From: Eretmocerus hayati
Taxonomy: Eukaryota; Arthropoda; Insecta; Hymenoptera; Aphelinidae
Direction of reading: 5' to 3'
Assembly: GCA_029851415.1 (NCBI GenBank)
Contig: CM056742.1
Span: 78,110,748 to 78,174,747 of the forward strand
Length of the DNA: 64,000 nt
Part shown: positions 24,809 to 37,574 of the stretch, piece after piece
Layout of the letters: every line of letters begins with the position of its first letter
How positions within the stretch are numbered: the stretch's first letter is position 1
Translations under genes and position numbers: made by a program
Notes under the pieces: generated by a model
Seen by the model: only the letters and a program-made list of their open reading frames with translations
What the model was told of the DNA's origin: nothing
Databases searched by the model: none

Positions 24809-26510
24809 GAACGGGCCAGGAGGCTCTGTTCCAAAATTTCTCCATTGGGATCGCTTTCTTGTAATGGAGGGAGATGCCTGAATTTTTTGCAGCCCCCCCC
24901 CCCCCAAGTGAATGCCGACACCCTCAGATCGGGCGTTGAAATTCGGGAATTTTAATAAGAACGGGCCAGGAGGCTCTGTTCCTAAATTTCTCGATTGGGA
25001 TCGCTTTCTTGTGATGAGAGAGGGTGCCTGAATTTTCTGCAGCCCCCCCGGTGAATGCCGACACCCCCAAATCGGGGATTTGAGAATGAAAGCCCCAGAT
25101 CGGGGGTTGAAATTCGGGAATTTCAATAAGAACGGGCCAGGAGGCTCTGTTCCAAAATTCCTCGATTGGGATCGCTTTCTTGTGACGAGAGAGGGTGCCT
25201 GAATCTTTTGCAGCCCCCCCCCCCCCGTCGAATGCCGACACCCCCCAAAACGGGGGTTGAAATTCGGGAATTTTTTTAGAACAGGCCAGGAGGCTCTGTT
25301 CCAGAATTTCTCGATTGGGATAGCGATAGCGTTCTTGTGATGAGAGAGGGTGCCTGAATTTTTTGCAGCTCCTCCCCCCCCAGTGAATGCCGACACCCCC
25401 AAATCGGGGGTTGAAATTCGGGAATTTTTTTAGAACAGGCCAGGAGGCTCTGTTCTAAAATTTCTCGATCGGGATCGCTTCCTTGTGACGAGAGAGGGTG
25501 ACTGAATTTTTTGCAGCCCCCCCCCCCCCAGTGAATGCCGACACCCCCAAATCGGGGGTTGAAATTCGGGAATTTGTTTAGAAGAGGCCAGGAGGCTCTA
25601 TTCTCAAATTTCTCGATCGGGATCGCTTTTCCGTGACGAGAGAGGGTGCCTGAATTTTTTGCAGCCCCCCCGGTGAATGCCGACACCCCCAAATCGGGGG
25701 TTGAAATTCGGGAATTTCCCAGAAGCGGCCAGGAGGCTCTGTTCCAAAATTTCTCGATCGGGATCGCTTTTTCGTGACGAGGGAAGGTGCCTGAATTTTT
25801 TGCAGCCCCCCCGGTGAATGCCGACAGCCCCAAATCGGATGTTGAAATTCGGGAATTTTGGTAGAACAGGCCAGGAAGCTCTGTTCCAAAATTTCTCGAT
25901 CGGGATCGCTTCCTTGTGACGAGAGAGGGTGACTGAATTTTTTGCAGCCCCCCCACCTCCCCCGGTGAATGCAGAAATACCCCCCAAATCGGGGGTTGAA
26001 ATTCGGGAATTTCCCAGAAGCGGCCAGGAGGCTCTGTTCCAAAATTCCTCGATCGGGATCGCTTTTTCGTGACGAGAGGAGGTGCCTGAATTTTTTGCAG
26101 CCCCCCGGTGAATGCCGACACCCCCAAATCGGGGGTTGGTATTCGGGAATTTTTTTAAAAACAGGCCAGGAGGCTCTGTCCCATAATTCCTCCTTCGGGA
26201 TCCTTTCTTAAGACGAAAGAAGGTGCCTGAATTTTTTGCAGCCCCCCCGGTGAATGCCGACAGCCCCAAATCGGATGTTGAAATTCGGGAATTTTGGTAG
26301 AACAGGCCAGGAAGCTCTGTTCCAAAATTTCTCGATTGGGATCGCTTTTTTGTGACGAGAGAGGGTGCCTGAAATTTTTTGCAGCCCCCCGCGGTCGATG
26401 CCGACACCCCCAAATCGGGGGTTGAGATACGGGAATTTTTTTAGAACAGGCCAGGAGGCTCTGTTCCAAATTTCTCGATCGGGATCGCATTCTTGTGACG
26501 AGAGAGGGTG
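24809..26510 (+). repeat. 1.7-kb duplicated segment, copy 2 (offset about 3.14 kb)
   Basis: This is the partner of 21670-23365. It differs by a six-base duplication near 25323-25334 (GATAGCGATAGCG instead of GATAGCG) and by C-tract lengths. Copies of the same series recur at 33.7-34.9 and 37.6-38.8 kb. Confidence 0.78.
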
Positions 26511-26738
26511 ACTGAATTTTTTGCAGCCCCCCCCCCCAGTGAATGCCGACACCCCCAAATCGGGGGTTGAAATTCGGGAATTTGTTTAGAAGAGGCCAGG
26601 AGGCTCTATTCTAAAATTTCTCGATCGGGATCGCTTTTCCGTGACGAGAGAGGGTGCCTGAATTTTTTGCAGCCCCCCCCCCCCGGTGAATGCCGACACC
26701 CCCAAATCGGGGGTTGAAATTCGGGAATTTCCCAGAAG

Positions 26739-29700
26739 CGGCCAGGAGGCTCTGTTCCAAAATTTCTCCATTGGGATCGCTTTCTTGTAACGAAGGAAGG
26801 TGCCTGATTTTTTGCAGCCTCCCCCCCCCCTGTGAATGCCGACACCCTCAGATCGGGGCTTGAAATTCGGGAATTTCAATAAGAACGGGCCAGGAGGCTC
26901 TGTTCCGAAATTTCTCGATTGGGATCGCTCTCTTGTGATGGGAGAGGGTGCCTGAATTTTTCGCAGCCCCCCCGGTAAATGCCGACACCCCCAAATCGGG
27001 GATCTGAAAATGAAACCCCCAGTTCGGGGGTTGAAATTCGGGAATTTTAATAAGAACGGGCCAGGAGGCTCTGTTCCAAAATTTCTCGATTGGGATCTGT
27101 CTCTTGTGATGGGAGAGGGTGCCTGAATTTTTCGCAGCCCCCCCGGTGAATGCCGACAACCCCAAATCGGGGATTTGAAAATGAAACCCCCAGATCGGGG
27201 GTTGAAATTCGGGAATTTTCATAAGAACGGGCCAGGAGGCACTGTTCCAAAATTGATCTATTGGGATCGCTCTTTTGTGACGGAAAGAGGTGCCTAAATT
27301 TTTCTCAGCCCCCCCCCCAGCCCGTCGAATGCCGACACCCCCAAATCGGATGTTGGAATTCGGGAAATTTTTAGAACAGGCCAGGAGGCTCTGTTCCAAA
27401 ATTTCTCGATCGGGATCGCTTTTTTGTGACGATAGAGGGTGCCTGTAATTCTTGCAGCCCCCCGGTGAATGCCGACGTCCCCAAATCGGGGGTTGAAGTT
27501 CGGGAATTCTTTTAAAAACAGGCCAGGAGGCTCTGTACCGAAATTTCTCCTCCGGGATCGCTTTCTTGAGACGAAAGAAGGTGCCTGAATTTTTTGCAGC
27601 CCCCCCCTTCCCCCGGTGAATGCCGACAACCCCAAATCGGGAGTTGAAATCCGGGAATTCTAATAAGAACGGGCCAGGAGGCTCTGTTCCAAAATTTCTC
27701 GATTGGGATCGCTTTCTTTTGACGAGAGAGGGTGCCTGAAATTTTTTGCAGCCCCCGCGGTGGATGCCGACACCCCCAAATCGGGGGTTGAGATACGGGA
27801 ATTTTTTTAGAACAGGCCCAGGAGGCTCTGTTCCAAAATTTCTCGATCGGGATCGCATTCTTGTGACGAGAGAGGTTGCCTGAATTTTTTGCAGCCCCCT
27901 CCCCCCCGGTGAATGCCGACACCCTCAGATCGGGGGTTGAAATTCGGGAATTTTTTTAAGAACGAGCCAGGCGGCTCTGTTCCCAAAATTTCTCCATTGG
28001 GATCGCTTTCTTGTAACGAAGGAAGGTGCCTGAATTTTTTGCAGCCCCCCCCCCCTGTGAATGCCGACACCCTCAGATCGGGGGTTGAAATTCGGGAATT
28101 TTAATAAGAACGGGCCAGGAGGCTCTGTTCCGAAATTTCTCGATTGGGATCGCTCTCTTGTGATGGGAGAGGGTGCCTGAATTTTTCGCAGCCCCCCCGG
28201 TGAATGCCGACACCCCCAAATCGGGGATCTGAAAATGAAACCCCCAGATGGGGGGCTGAAATTCGGGAATTTTAATAAGAACGGGCCAGGAGGCTCCGTT
28301 CCAAAATTTCTCGATTGGGATCGCTCTCTTGTGATGGGAGAGGGTGCCTAAATTTTTCGCAGCCCCCCCGGTGAATGCCGACAACCCCAAATCGGGGATT
28401 TGAAAATGAAACCCCCAGATCGGGGGTTGAAATTCGGGGATTTCAATAAGAACGGGCCAGGAGGCTCTGTTCCAAAATTTCTCGATCGGGATCGCTCTCT
28501 TGTGATGAGAGAGGATGCCTGAATTTTTTGCAAGCCCCCCCCCCCCGGTGAATGCCGACACCCCCCGAAATCGGGGTTGCATTCCGGGAATCTTTCAAAG
28601 AACGGGCCAGGAGGCTCTGTTCCAAAGATTCTCGATCGGGATCGCTTTTTTTGTGGTGAGAGAAGGTGCCTGAATTTTTTGCAGCCCCCCCGTCGGATGC
28701 CGACACCCCCAAATCGGGGTTTGAAATTCGGGGATTTTTTTAGAAGACGCCAGGAGGCTCTGTTCCAGAATATCTCGATCGGGATCGCTTCCTTGTGACT
28801 AGAGAGGATGCCTGAATTTTTGCAGCCCCCCCCCCCCCGGTGAATGCCGACACCCCCAAGTCGGGGGTTGAAATTCGGGAATTTTTTTAGAACAGGCCAG
28901 GAGGCTCTGTTCCAAAATTCCTCGATTGGGATCGCTTCCTCGTGACGAGAGAGGGTGCCTGGATTTTCTGCAGCCCCCCGGTGGATTCGACAACCCCAAA
29001 TCGGGGGTTGAATTTCGGGAATTTTTTAAAGAACGGGCCAGGAGGCTCTGTTCCAAAATTGATCTATTGGCATCGCTCTTTTGTGACGGAAAGAGGTGCC
29101 TAAATTTTTCTCAGTCCCCCCCCCCCCAGCCCGTCGAATGCCGACACCCTCAAATCGGATGTTGGAATTCGGGAAATTTTTTAGAACAGGCCAGGAGGCT
29201 CTGTTCCAAAATTTCTCGATCGGGATCGCTTTTTTGTGACGATAGAGGGTGCCTGTAATTTTTGCAGCCCCCCGGTGAATGCCGACGTCCCCAAATCGGG
29301 GGTTGAAGTTCGGGAATTCTTTTAAAAACAGGCCAGGAGGCTCTGTACCGAAATTTCTCCTCCGGGATCGCTTTCTTGAGACGAAAGAAGGTGCCTGAAT
29401 TTTTTGCAGCCCCCCCTTCCCCCGGTGAATGCCGACAACCCCAAATCGGGAGTTGAAATCCGGGAATTCTAATGAGAACGGGCCAGGAGGCTCTGTTCCA
29501 AAATTTCCCGATTGGGATCGCTTTCTTGTGATGAGAGAGGGTGCCTGAATTTTTTGCAGCACCCCGGTGAATGCCGACACCCCCAAATCGGGGATTTGAA
29601 AATGAAACCCCCAGGTCGGGGGTTGAAATTCGGGAATTTTAATAAGAACGGGCCAGGAGGCTCTGTTCCAAAATTTCTCGATTGGGATCGCTTTCTTGTG

Positions 29701-29771
29701 ACGAGAGAGGGTGCCTGAAATTTTTTGCAGCCCCCCGCGGTGGATGCCGACACCCCCAAATCGGGGGTTGA
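26739..29771 (+). repeat. 3.0-kb duplicated segment, copy 2 (offset 8.27 kb)
   Basis: This is the partner of 18466-21500. Outside these limits the two neighbourhoods use different monomer types: upstream GAAGCGGCC here against AAGAACGGGCC in copy 1, downstream TTGAAATTC against TTGAGATAC. The ends are therefore sharp block boundaries inside monomers. Confidence 0.87.
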
Positions 29772-30179
29772 AATTCGGGAATTTTTTTAGAACAGGCCAG
29801 GAGGCTCTGTTCTAAAATTCCTCGATCGGGATCGCTTCCTTGTGACGAGAGAGGGTGACTGAATTTTTTGCAGCCCCCCCCCCCCAGTGAATGCCGACAC
29901 CCCCAAATCGGGGGTTGAAATTCGGGAATTTGTTTAGAAGAGGCCAGGAGGCTCTGTTCTAAAATTTCTCGATCGGGATCGCTTTTCCGTGACGAGAGAG
30001 GGTGCCTGAATTTTTTGCAGCCCCCCCCCCCCCGGTGAATGCCGACACCCCCAAATCGGGGGTTGAAATTCGGGAATTCCCCAGAAGCGGCCAGGAGGCT
30101 CTGTTCCAAAATTTCTCGATCGGGATCGCTTTTTCGTGACGAGGGAAGGTGCCTGAATTTTTTGCAGCCCCCCCGGTGA

Positions 30180-31797
30180 ATGCCGACAGCCCCAAATCGG
30201 ATGTTGAAATTCGGGAATTTTGGTAGAACAGGCCAGGAAGCTCTGTTCCAAAATTTCTCCATCGGGATCGCTTCCTTGTGACGAGAGAGGGTGACTGAAT
30301 TTTTTGCAGCCCCCCCCCACCTCCCCCGGTGAATGCAGACTACCCCCCAAATCGGGGGTTGAAATTCGGGAATTTCCCAGAAGCGGCCAGGAGGCTCTGT
30401 TCCAAAATTCCTCGATCGGGATCGCTTTTTCGTGACGAGAGGAGGTGCCTGAATTTTTTGCAGCCCCCCCCCGGTGAATGCCGACACCCCCAAATCGGGG
30501 GTTGGTATTCGGGAATTTTTTTAAAAACAGGCCAGGAGGCTCTGTCCCATAATTCCTCCTTCGGGATCGCTTTCTTAAGACGAAAGAAGGTGCCTGAATT
30601 TTTTGCAGCCCCCCCGGTGAATGCCGACAGCCCCAAATCGGATGTTGAAATTCGGGAATTTTGGTAGAACAGGCCAGGAAGCTCTGTTCCAAAATTTCTC
30701 GATTGGGATCGCTTTCTTGTGACGAGAGAGGGTGCCTGAAATTTTTTGCAGCCCCCCGCGGTCGATGCCGACACCCCCAAATCGGGGGTTGAGATACGGG
30801 AATTTTTTTAGAACAGGCCAGGAGGCTCTGTTCCAGAATTTCTCGATCGGGATCGCATTCTTGTGACGAGAGAGGGTGCCTGAATTTTTTGCAGCCCCCT
30901 CCCCCCCGGTGAATGCCGACACCCTCAGATCGGGGGTTGAAATTCGGGAATTTTTTTAAGAACGAGCCAGGCGGCTCTGTTCCCAAAATTTCTCCATTGG
31001 GATCGCTTTCTTGTAACGAAGGAAGGTGCCTGAATTTCTTGCAGCCCCCCCCCTGTGAATGCCGACACCCTCAGATCGGGGGTTGAAATTCGGGAATTTT
31101 AATAAGAACGGGCCAGGAGGCTCTGTTCCGAAATTTCTCGATTGGGATCGCTCTCTTGTGATGGGAGAGGGTGCCTGAATTTTTCGCATCCCCCCCGGTG
31201 AATGCCGACACCCCCAAATCGGGGATCTGAGAATGAAACCCCCAGATGGGGGGCTGAAATTCGGGAATTTTAATAAGAACGGGCCAGGAGGCTCCGTTCC
31301 AAAATTTCTCGATTGGGATCGCTCTCTTGTGATGGGAGAGGGTGCCTAAATTTTTCGCAGCCCCCCCGGTGAATGCCGACAACCCCAAATCGGGGATTTG
31401 AAAATGAAACCCCCAGATCGGGGGTTGAAATTCGGGAATTTCAATAAGAACGGGCCAGGAGGCTCTGTTCCAAAATTTCTCGATCGGGATCGCTCTCTTG
31501 TGATGAGAGAGGGTGCCTGAATTTTATGCAGCCCCCCCCCCCCGGTGAATGCCGACACCCCCCGAAATCGGGGGTTGGAATTCGGGATTCTTTTAGAAGA
31601 GGCCAGGAGGCTCTGTTCCAAAGATTCTCGATCGGGATCACTTTTTTGTGGTGAGAGAAGGTGCCTGAATTTTTTGCAGCGCCCCCGGTGGATGCCGACA
31701 CCCCCAAATCGGGGTTGCATTCCGGGAAATTTTCAAAGAACGGGCCAGGAGGCTCTGTTCCAAAGATTCTCGATCGGGATCGCTTCTTTTGTGGTGA
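30180..31797 (+). repeat. 1.6-kb block, near-tandem copy 1 (offset about 1805 bp)
   Basis: The same monomer order occurs at 31987-33606 with an offset of 1805-1810 bp, leaving about one monomer between the copies. Shared markers are TGCAGACTACCCCCC after an interrupted C tract, GCGGTCGATGCC, TTCCCAAAATTTCTCC with ACGAGCCAGGCGG, CGCATCCCCCC, and the CAAAGATTCTCGATC units with TGTGGTGAGAG. Confidence 0.83.
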
Positions 31798-31986
31798 GAG
31801 AGGGTGCCTGAATTTTTTGCAGCCCCCCCCCCCCGGTGAATGCCGACACCCCCAAATCGGGGGTTGAAATTCGGGAATTCCCCAGAAGCGGCCAGGAGGC
31901 TCTGTTCTAAAATTCCTCGATCGGGATCGCTTCCTTGTGACGAGAGAGGGTGACTGAATTTTTTGCAGCCCCCCCCCCCCAGTGAA

Positions 31987-33606
31987 TGCCGACACCCCCA
32001 AATCGGATGTTGAAATTCGGGAATTTTGGTAGAACAGGCCAGGAAGCTCTGTTCCAAAATTTCTCGATAGGGATCGCTTCCTTGTGACGAGAGAGGGTGA
32101 CTGAATTTTTTGCAGCCCCCCCCACCTCCCCCGGTGAATGCAGACTACCCCCCAAATCGGGGGTTGAAATTCGGGAATTTCCCAGAAGCGGCCAGGAGGC
32201 TCTGTTCCAAAATTCCTCGATCGGGATCGCTTTTTCGTGACGAGAGGAGGTGCCTGAATTTTTTGCAGCCCCCCCCCGGTGAATGCCGACACCCCCAAAT
32301 CGGGGGTTGGTATTCGGGAATTTTTTTAAAAACAGGCCAGGAGGCTCTGTCCCATAATTCCTCCTTCGGGATCGCTTTCTTAAGACGAAAGAAGGTGCCT
32401 GAATTTTTTGCAGCCCCCCCGGTGAATGCCGACAGCCCCAAATCGGATGTTGAAATTCGGGAATTTTGGTAGAACAGGCCAGGAAGCTCTGTTCCAAAAT
32501 TTCTCGATTGGGATCGCTTTCTTGTGACGAGAGAGGGTGCCTGAAATTTTTTGCAGCCCCCCGCGGTCGATGCCGACACCCCCAAATCGGGGGTTGAGAT
32601 ACGGGAATTTTTTTAGAACAGGCCAGGAGGCTCTGTTCCAGAATTTCTCGATCGGGATCGCATTCTTGTGACGAGAGAGGGTGCCTGAATTTTTTGCAGC
32701 CCCCTCCCCCCCGGTGAATGCCGACACCCTCAGATCGGGGGTTGAAATTCGGGAATTTTTTTAAGAACGAGCCAGGCGGCTCTGTTCCCAAAATTTCTCC
32801 ATTGGGATCGCTTTCTTGTAACGAAGGAAGGTGCCTGAATTTCTTGCAGCCCCCCCCCCCCTGTGAATGCCGACACCCTCAGATCGGGGGTTGAAATTCG
32901 GGAATTTTAATAAGAACGGGCCAGGAGGCTCTGTTCCGAAATTTCTCGATTGGGATCGCTCTCTTGTGATGGGAGAGGGTGCCTGAATTTTTCGCATCCC
33001 CCCCGGTGAATGCCGACACCCCCAAATCGGGGATCTGAGAATGAAACCCCCAGATGGGGGGCTGAAATTCGGGAATTTTAATAAGAACGGGCCAGGAGGC
33101 TCCGTTCCAAAATTTCTCGATTGGGATCGCTCTCTTGTGATGGGAGAGGGTGCCTAAATTTTTCGCAGCCCCCCCGGTGAATGCCGACAACCCCAAATCG
33201 GGGATTTGAAAATGAAACCCCCAGATCGGGGGTTGAAATTCGGGAATTTCAATAAGAACGGGCCAGGAGGCTCTGTTCCAAAATTTCTCGATCGGGATCG
33301 CTCTCTTGTGATGAGAGAGGGTGCCTGAATTTTTTGCAGCCCCCCCCCCCCCCGGTGAATGCCGACACCCCCCGAAATCGGGGGTTGGAATTCGGGATTC
33401 TTTTAGAAGAGGCCAGGAGGCTCTGTTCCAAAGATTCTCGATCGGGATCACTTTTTTGTGGTGAGAGAAGGTGCCTGAATTTTTTGCAGCGCCCCCGGTG
33501 GATGCCGACACCCCCAAATCGGGGTTGCATTCCGGGAAATTTTCAAAGAACGGGCCAGGAGGCTCTGTTCCAAAGATTCTCGATCGGGATCGCTTCTTTT
33601 GTGGTG
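31987..33606 (+). repeat. 1.6-kb block, near-tandem copy 2 (offset about 1805 bp)
   Basis: This is the partner of 30180-31797. The two copies share even small variants such as TCTTGCAG at the end of one unit and GAGAATGAAACC in the long form, which points to recent duplication. Confidence 0.83.
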
Positions 33607-33679
33607 AGAGAAGGTGCCTGAATTTTTTGCAGCCCCCCCCGTCGGATGCCGACACCCCCAAATCGGGGTTTGAAATTCG

Positions 33680-36600
33680 GGAATTTTTTTAGAACAGGCC
33701 AGGAGGCTCTGTTCTAAAATTTCTCGATCGGGATCGCTTCCTTGTGACGAGAGAGGGTGACTGAATTTTTTGCAGCCCCCCCCCCCCAGTGAATGCCGAC
33801 ACCCCCAAATCGGGGGTTGAAATTCGGGAATTTGTTTAGAAGAGGCCAGGAGGCTCTATTCTAAAATTTCTCGATCGGGATCGCTTTTCCGTGACGAGAG
33901 AGGGTGCCTGAATTTTTTGCAGCCCCCCCCCCCCCCGGTGAATGCCGACACCCCCAAATCGGGGGTTGAAATTCGGGAATTTCCCAGAAGCGGCCAGGAG
34001 GCTCTGTTCCAAAATTTCTCGATCGGGATCGCTTTTTCGTGACGAGGGAAGGTGCCTGAATTTTTTGCAGCCCCCCCGGTGAATGCCGACAGCCCCAAAT
34101 CGGATGTTGAAATTCGGGAATTTTGGTAGAACAGGCCAGGAAGCTCTGTTCCAAAATTTCTCGATCGGGATCGCTTCCTTGTGACGAGAGAGGGTGACTG
34201 AATTTTTTGCAGCCCCCCCACCTCCCCCGGTGAATGCAGAAATACCCCCCAAATCGGGGGTTGAAATTCGGGAATTTCCCAGAAGCGGCCAGGAGGCTCT
34301 GTTCCAAAATTCCTCGATCGGGATCGCTTTTTCGTGACGAGAGGAGGTGCCTGAATTTTTTGCAGCCCCCCCGGTGAATGCCGACACCCCCAAATCGGGG
34401 GTTGGTATTCGGGAATTTTTTTAAAAACAGGCCAGGAGGCTCTGTCCCATAATTCCTCCTTCGGGATCGCTTTCTTAAGACGAAAGAAGGTGCCTGAATT
34501 TTTTGCAGCCCCCCCGGTGAATGCCGACAGCCCCAAATCGGATGTTGAAATTCGGGAATTTTGGTAGAACAGGCCAGGAAGCTCTGTTCCAAAATTTCTC
34601 GATTGGGATCGCTTTCTTGTGACGAGAGAGGGTGCCTGAAATTTTTTGCAGCCCCCCGCGGTCGATGCCGACACCCCCAAATCGGGGGTTGAGATACGGG
34701 AATTTTTTTAGAACAGGCCAGGAGGCTCTGTTCCAAAATTTCTCGATCGGGATCGCATTCTTGTGACGAGAGAGGGTGCCTGAATTTTTTGCAGCCCCCT
34801 CCCCCCCGGTGAATGCCGACACCCTCAGATCGGGGGTTGAAATTCGGGAATTTTTTTAAGAACGAGCCAGGCGGCTCTGTTCCCAAAATTTCTCCATTGG
34901 GATCGCTTTCTTGTAACGAAGGAAGGTGCCTGAATTTTTTGCAGCCCCCCCCCCCCCTGTGAATGCCGACACCCTCAGATCGGGGGTTGAAATTCGGGAA
35001 TTTTAATAAGAACGGGCCAGGAGGCTCTGTTCCGAAATTTCTCGATTGGGATCGCTCTCTTGTGATGGGAGAGGGTGCCTGAATTTTTCGCAGCCCCCCC
35101 GGTGAATGCCGACACCCCCAAATCGGGGATCTGAAAATGAAACCCCCAGATGGGGGGCTGAAATTCGGGAATTTTAATAAGAACGGGCCAGGAGGCTCCG
35201 TTCCAAAATTTCTCGATTGGGATCGCTCTCTTGTGATGGGAGAGGGTGCCTAAATTTTTCGCAGCCCCCCCGGTGAATGCCGACAACCCCAAATCGGGGA
35301 TTTGAAAATGAAACCCCCCGATCGGGGGTTGAAATTCGGGAATTTCAATAAGAACGGGCCAGGAGGCTCTGTTCCAAAATTTCTCGATCGGGATCGCTCT
35401 CTTGTGATGAGAGAGGGTGCCTGAATTTTTTGCAGCCCCCCCCCCCCGGTGAATGCCGACACCCCCCGAAATCGGGGGTTGGAATTCGGGATTCTTTTAG
35501 AAGAGGCCAGGAGGCTCTGTTCCAAAGATTCTCGATCGGGATCACTTTTTTGTGGTGAGAGAAGGTGCCTGAATTTTTTGCAGCGCCCCCGGTGGATGCC
35601 GACACCCCCAAATCGGGGTTGCATTCCGGGAAATTTTCAAAGAACGGGCCAGGAGGCTCTGTTCCAAAGATTCTCGATCGGGATCGCTTTTTTTGTGGTG
35701 AGAGAAGGTGCCTGAATTTTTTGCAGCCCCCCCGTCGGATGCCGACACCCCCAAATCGGGGTTTGAAATTCGGGGATTTTTTTAGAAGAGGCCAGGAGGC
35801 TCTGTTCCAGGATATCTCGATCGGGATCGCTTCCTAGTGACTAGAGAGGATGCCTGAATTTTTTGCAGCCCCCCCCCCGGTGAATGCCGACACCCCCAAG
35901 TCGGGGGTTGAAATTCGGGAATTTTTTTAGAACAGGCCAGGAGGCTCTGTTCCAAAATTTCTCGATTGGGATCGCTTCCTCGTGACGAGAGAGGGTGCCT
36001 GGATTTTCTGCAGCCCCCCGGTGGATTCCGACAACCCCAAATCGGGGGTTGAATTTCGGGAATTTTTTAAAGAACGGGCCAGGAGGCTCTGTTCCAAAAT
36101 TGATCTATTGGGATCGCTCTTTTGTGACGGAAAGAGGTGCCTAAATTTTTCTCAGCCCCCCCCCCCCCAGCCCGTCGAATGCCGACACCCCCAAATCGGA
36201 TGTTGGAATTCGGGAAATTTTTTAGAACAGGCCAGGAGGCTCTGTTCCAAAATTTCTCGATCGGGATCGCTTTTTTGTGACGATAGAGGGTGCCTGTAAT
36301 TTTTGCAGCCCCCCGGTGAATGCCGACGTCCCCAAATCGGGGGTTGAAGTTCGGGAATTCTTTTAAAAACAGGCCAGGAGGCTCTGTACCGGAATTTCTC
36401 CTCCGGGATCGCTTTCTTGAGACGAAAGAAGGTGCCTGAATTTTTTGCAGCCCCCCCCCTTCCCCCGGTGAATGCCGACAACCCCAAATCGGGAGTTGAA
36501 ATCCGGGAATTCTAATAAGAACGGGCCAGGAGGCTCTGTTCCAAAATTTCCCGATTGGGATCGCTTTCTTGTGATGAGAGAGGGTGCCTGAATTTTTTGC

Positions 36601-37080
36601 AGCACCCCGGTGAATGCCGACACCCCCAAATCAGGGATTTGAAAATGAAACCCCCAGGTCGGGGGTTGAAATTCGGGAATTTTAATAAGAACGGGCCAGG
36701 AGGCTCTGTTCCAAAATTTCTCGATTGGGATCGCTTTCTTGTGACGAGAGAGGGTGCCTGAAATTTTTTGCAGCCCCCCGCGGTGGATGCCGACACCCCC
36801 AAATCGGGGGTTGAGATACGGGAATTTTTTTAGAACAGGCCAGGAGGCTCTGTTCCAAAATTTCTCGATCGGGATCGCATTCTTGTGACGAGAGAGGGTG
36901 CCTGAATTTTTTGCAGCCCCCCCCCCCAGTGAATGCCGACACCCCCAAATCGGGGGTTGAAATTCGGGAATTTTTTTGAGAACGGGCCAGGAGGCTCTGT
37001 TCCAAAATTTCTCCATTGGGATCGCTTTCTTGTAATGATGCCTGAATTTTTTGCAGCCCCCCCCCCCCCAAGTGAATGCC
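33680..37080 (+). repeat. 3.4-kb block, copy 1 (offset 3894 then 3722 bp)
   Basis: This matches 37575-40812. The offset is 3894 bp up to about 35.3 kb and 3716-3722 bp beyond it. The 172- to 178-bp step is one long-form monomer, present here (about 35.27-35.44 kb) and missing from copy 2. Near 37034 this copy has TAATGATGCC where relatives have TAATGGAGGGAGATGCC, a 7-base deletion between short direct repeats. Confidence 0.85.
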
Positions 37081-37574
37081 GACACCCTCAGATCGGGCGT
37101 TGAAATTCGGGAATTTTAATAAGAACGGGCCAGGAGGCTCTGTTCCTAAATTTCTCGATTGGGATCGCTTTCTTGTGATGAGAGAGGGTGCCTGAATTTT
37201 CTGCAGCCCCCCCGGTGAATGCCGACACCCCCAAATCGGGGATTTGAGAATGAAAGCCCCAGATCGGGGGTTGAAATTCGGGAATTTCAATAAGAACGGG
37301 CCAGGAGGCTCTGTTCCAAAATTCCTCGATTGGGATCGCTTTCTTGTGACGAGAGAGGGTGCCTGAATCTTTTGCAGCCCCCCCCCCGTCGAATCCCGAC
37401 ACCCCCAAAACGGGGGTTGAAATTCGGGAATTTTTTTAGAACAGGCCAGGAGGCTCTGTTCCAGAATTTCTCGATTGGGATAGCGTTCTTGTGATGAGAG
37501 AGGGTGCCTGAATTTTTTGCAGCTCCTCCCCCCCCAGTGAATGCCGACACCCCCAAATCGGGGGTTGAAATTCG

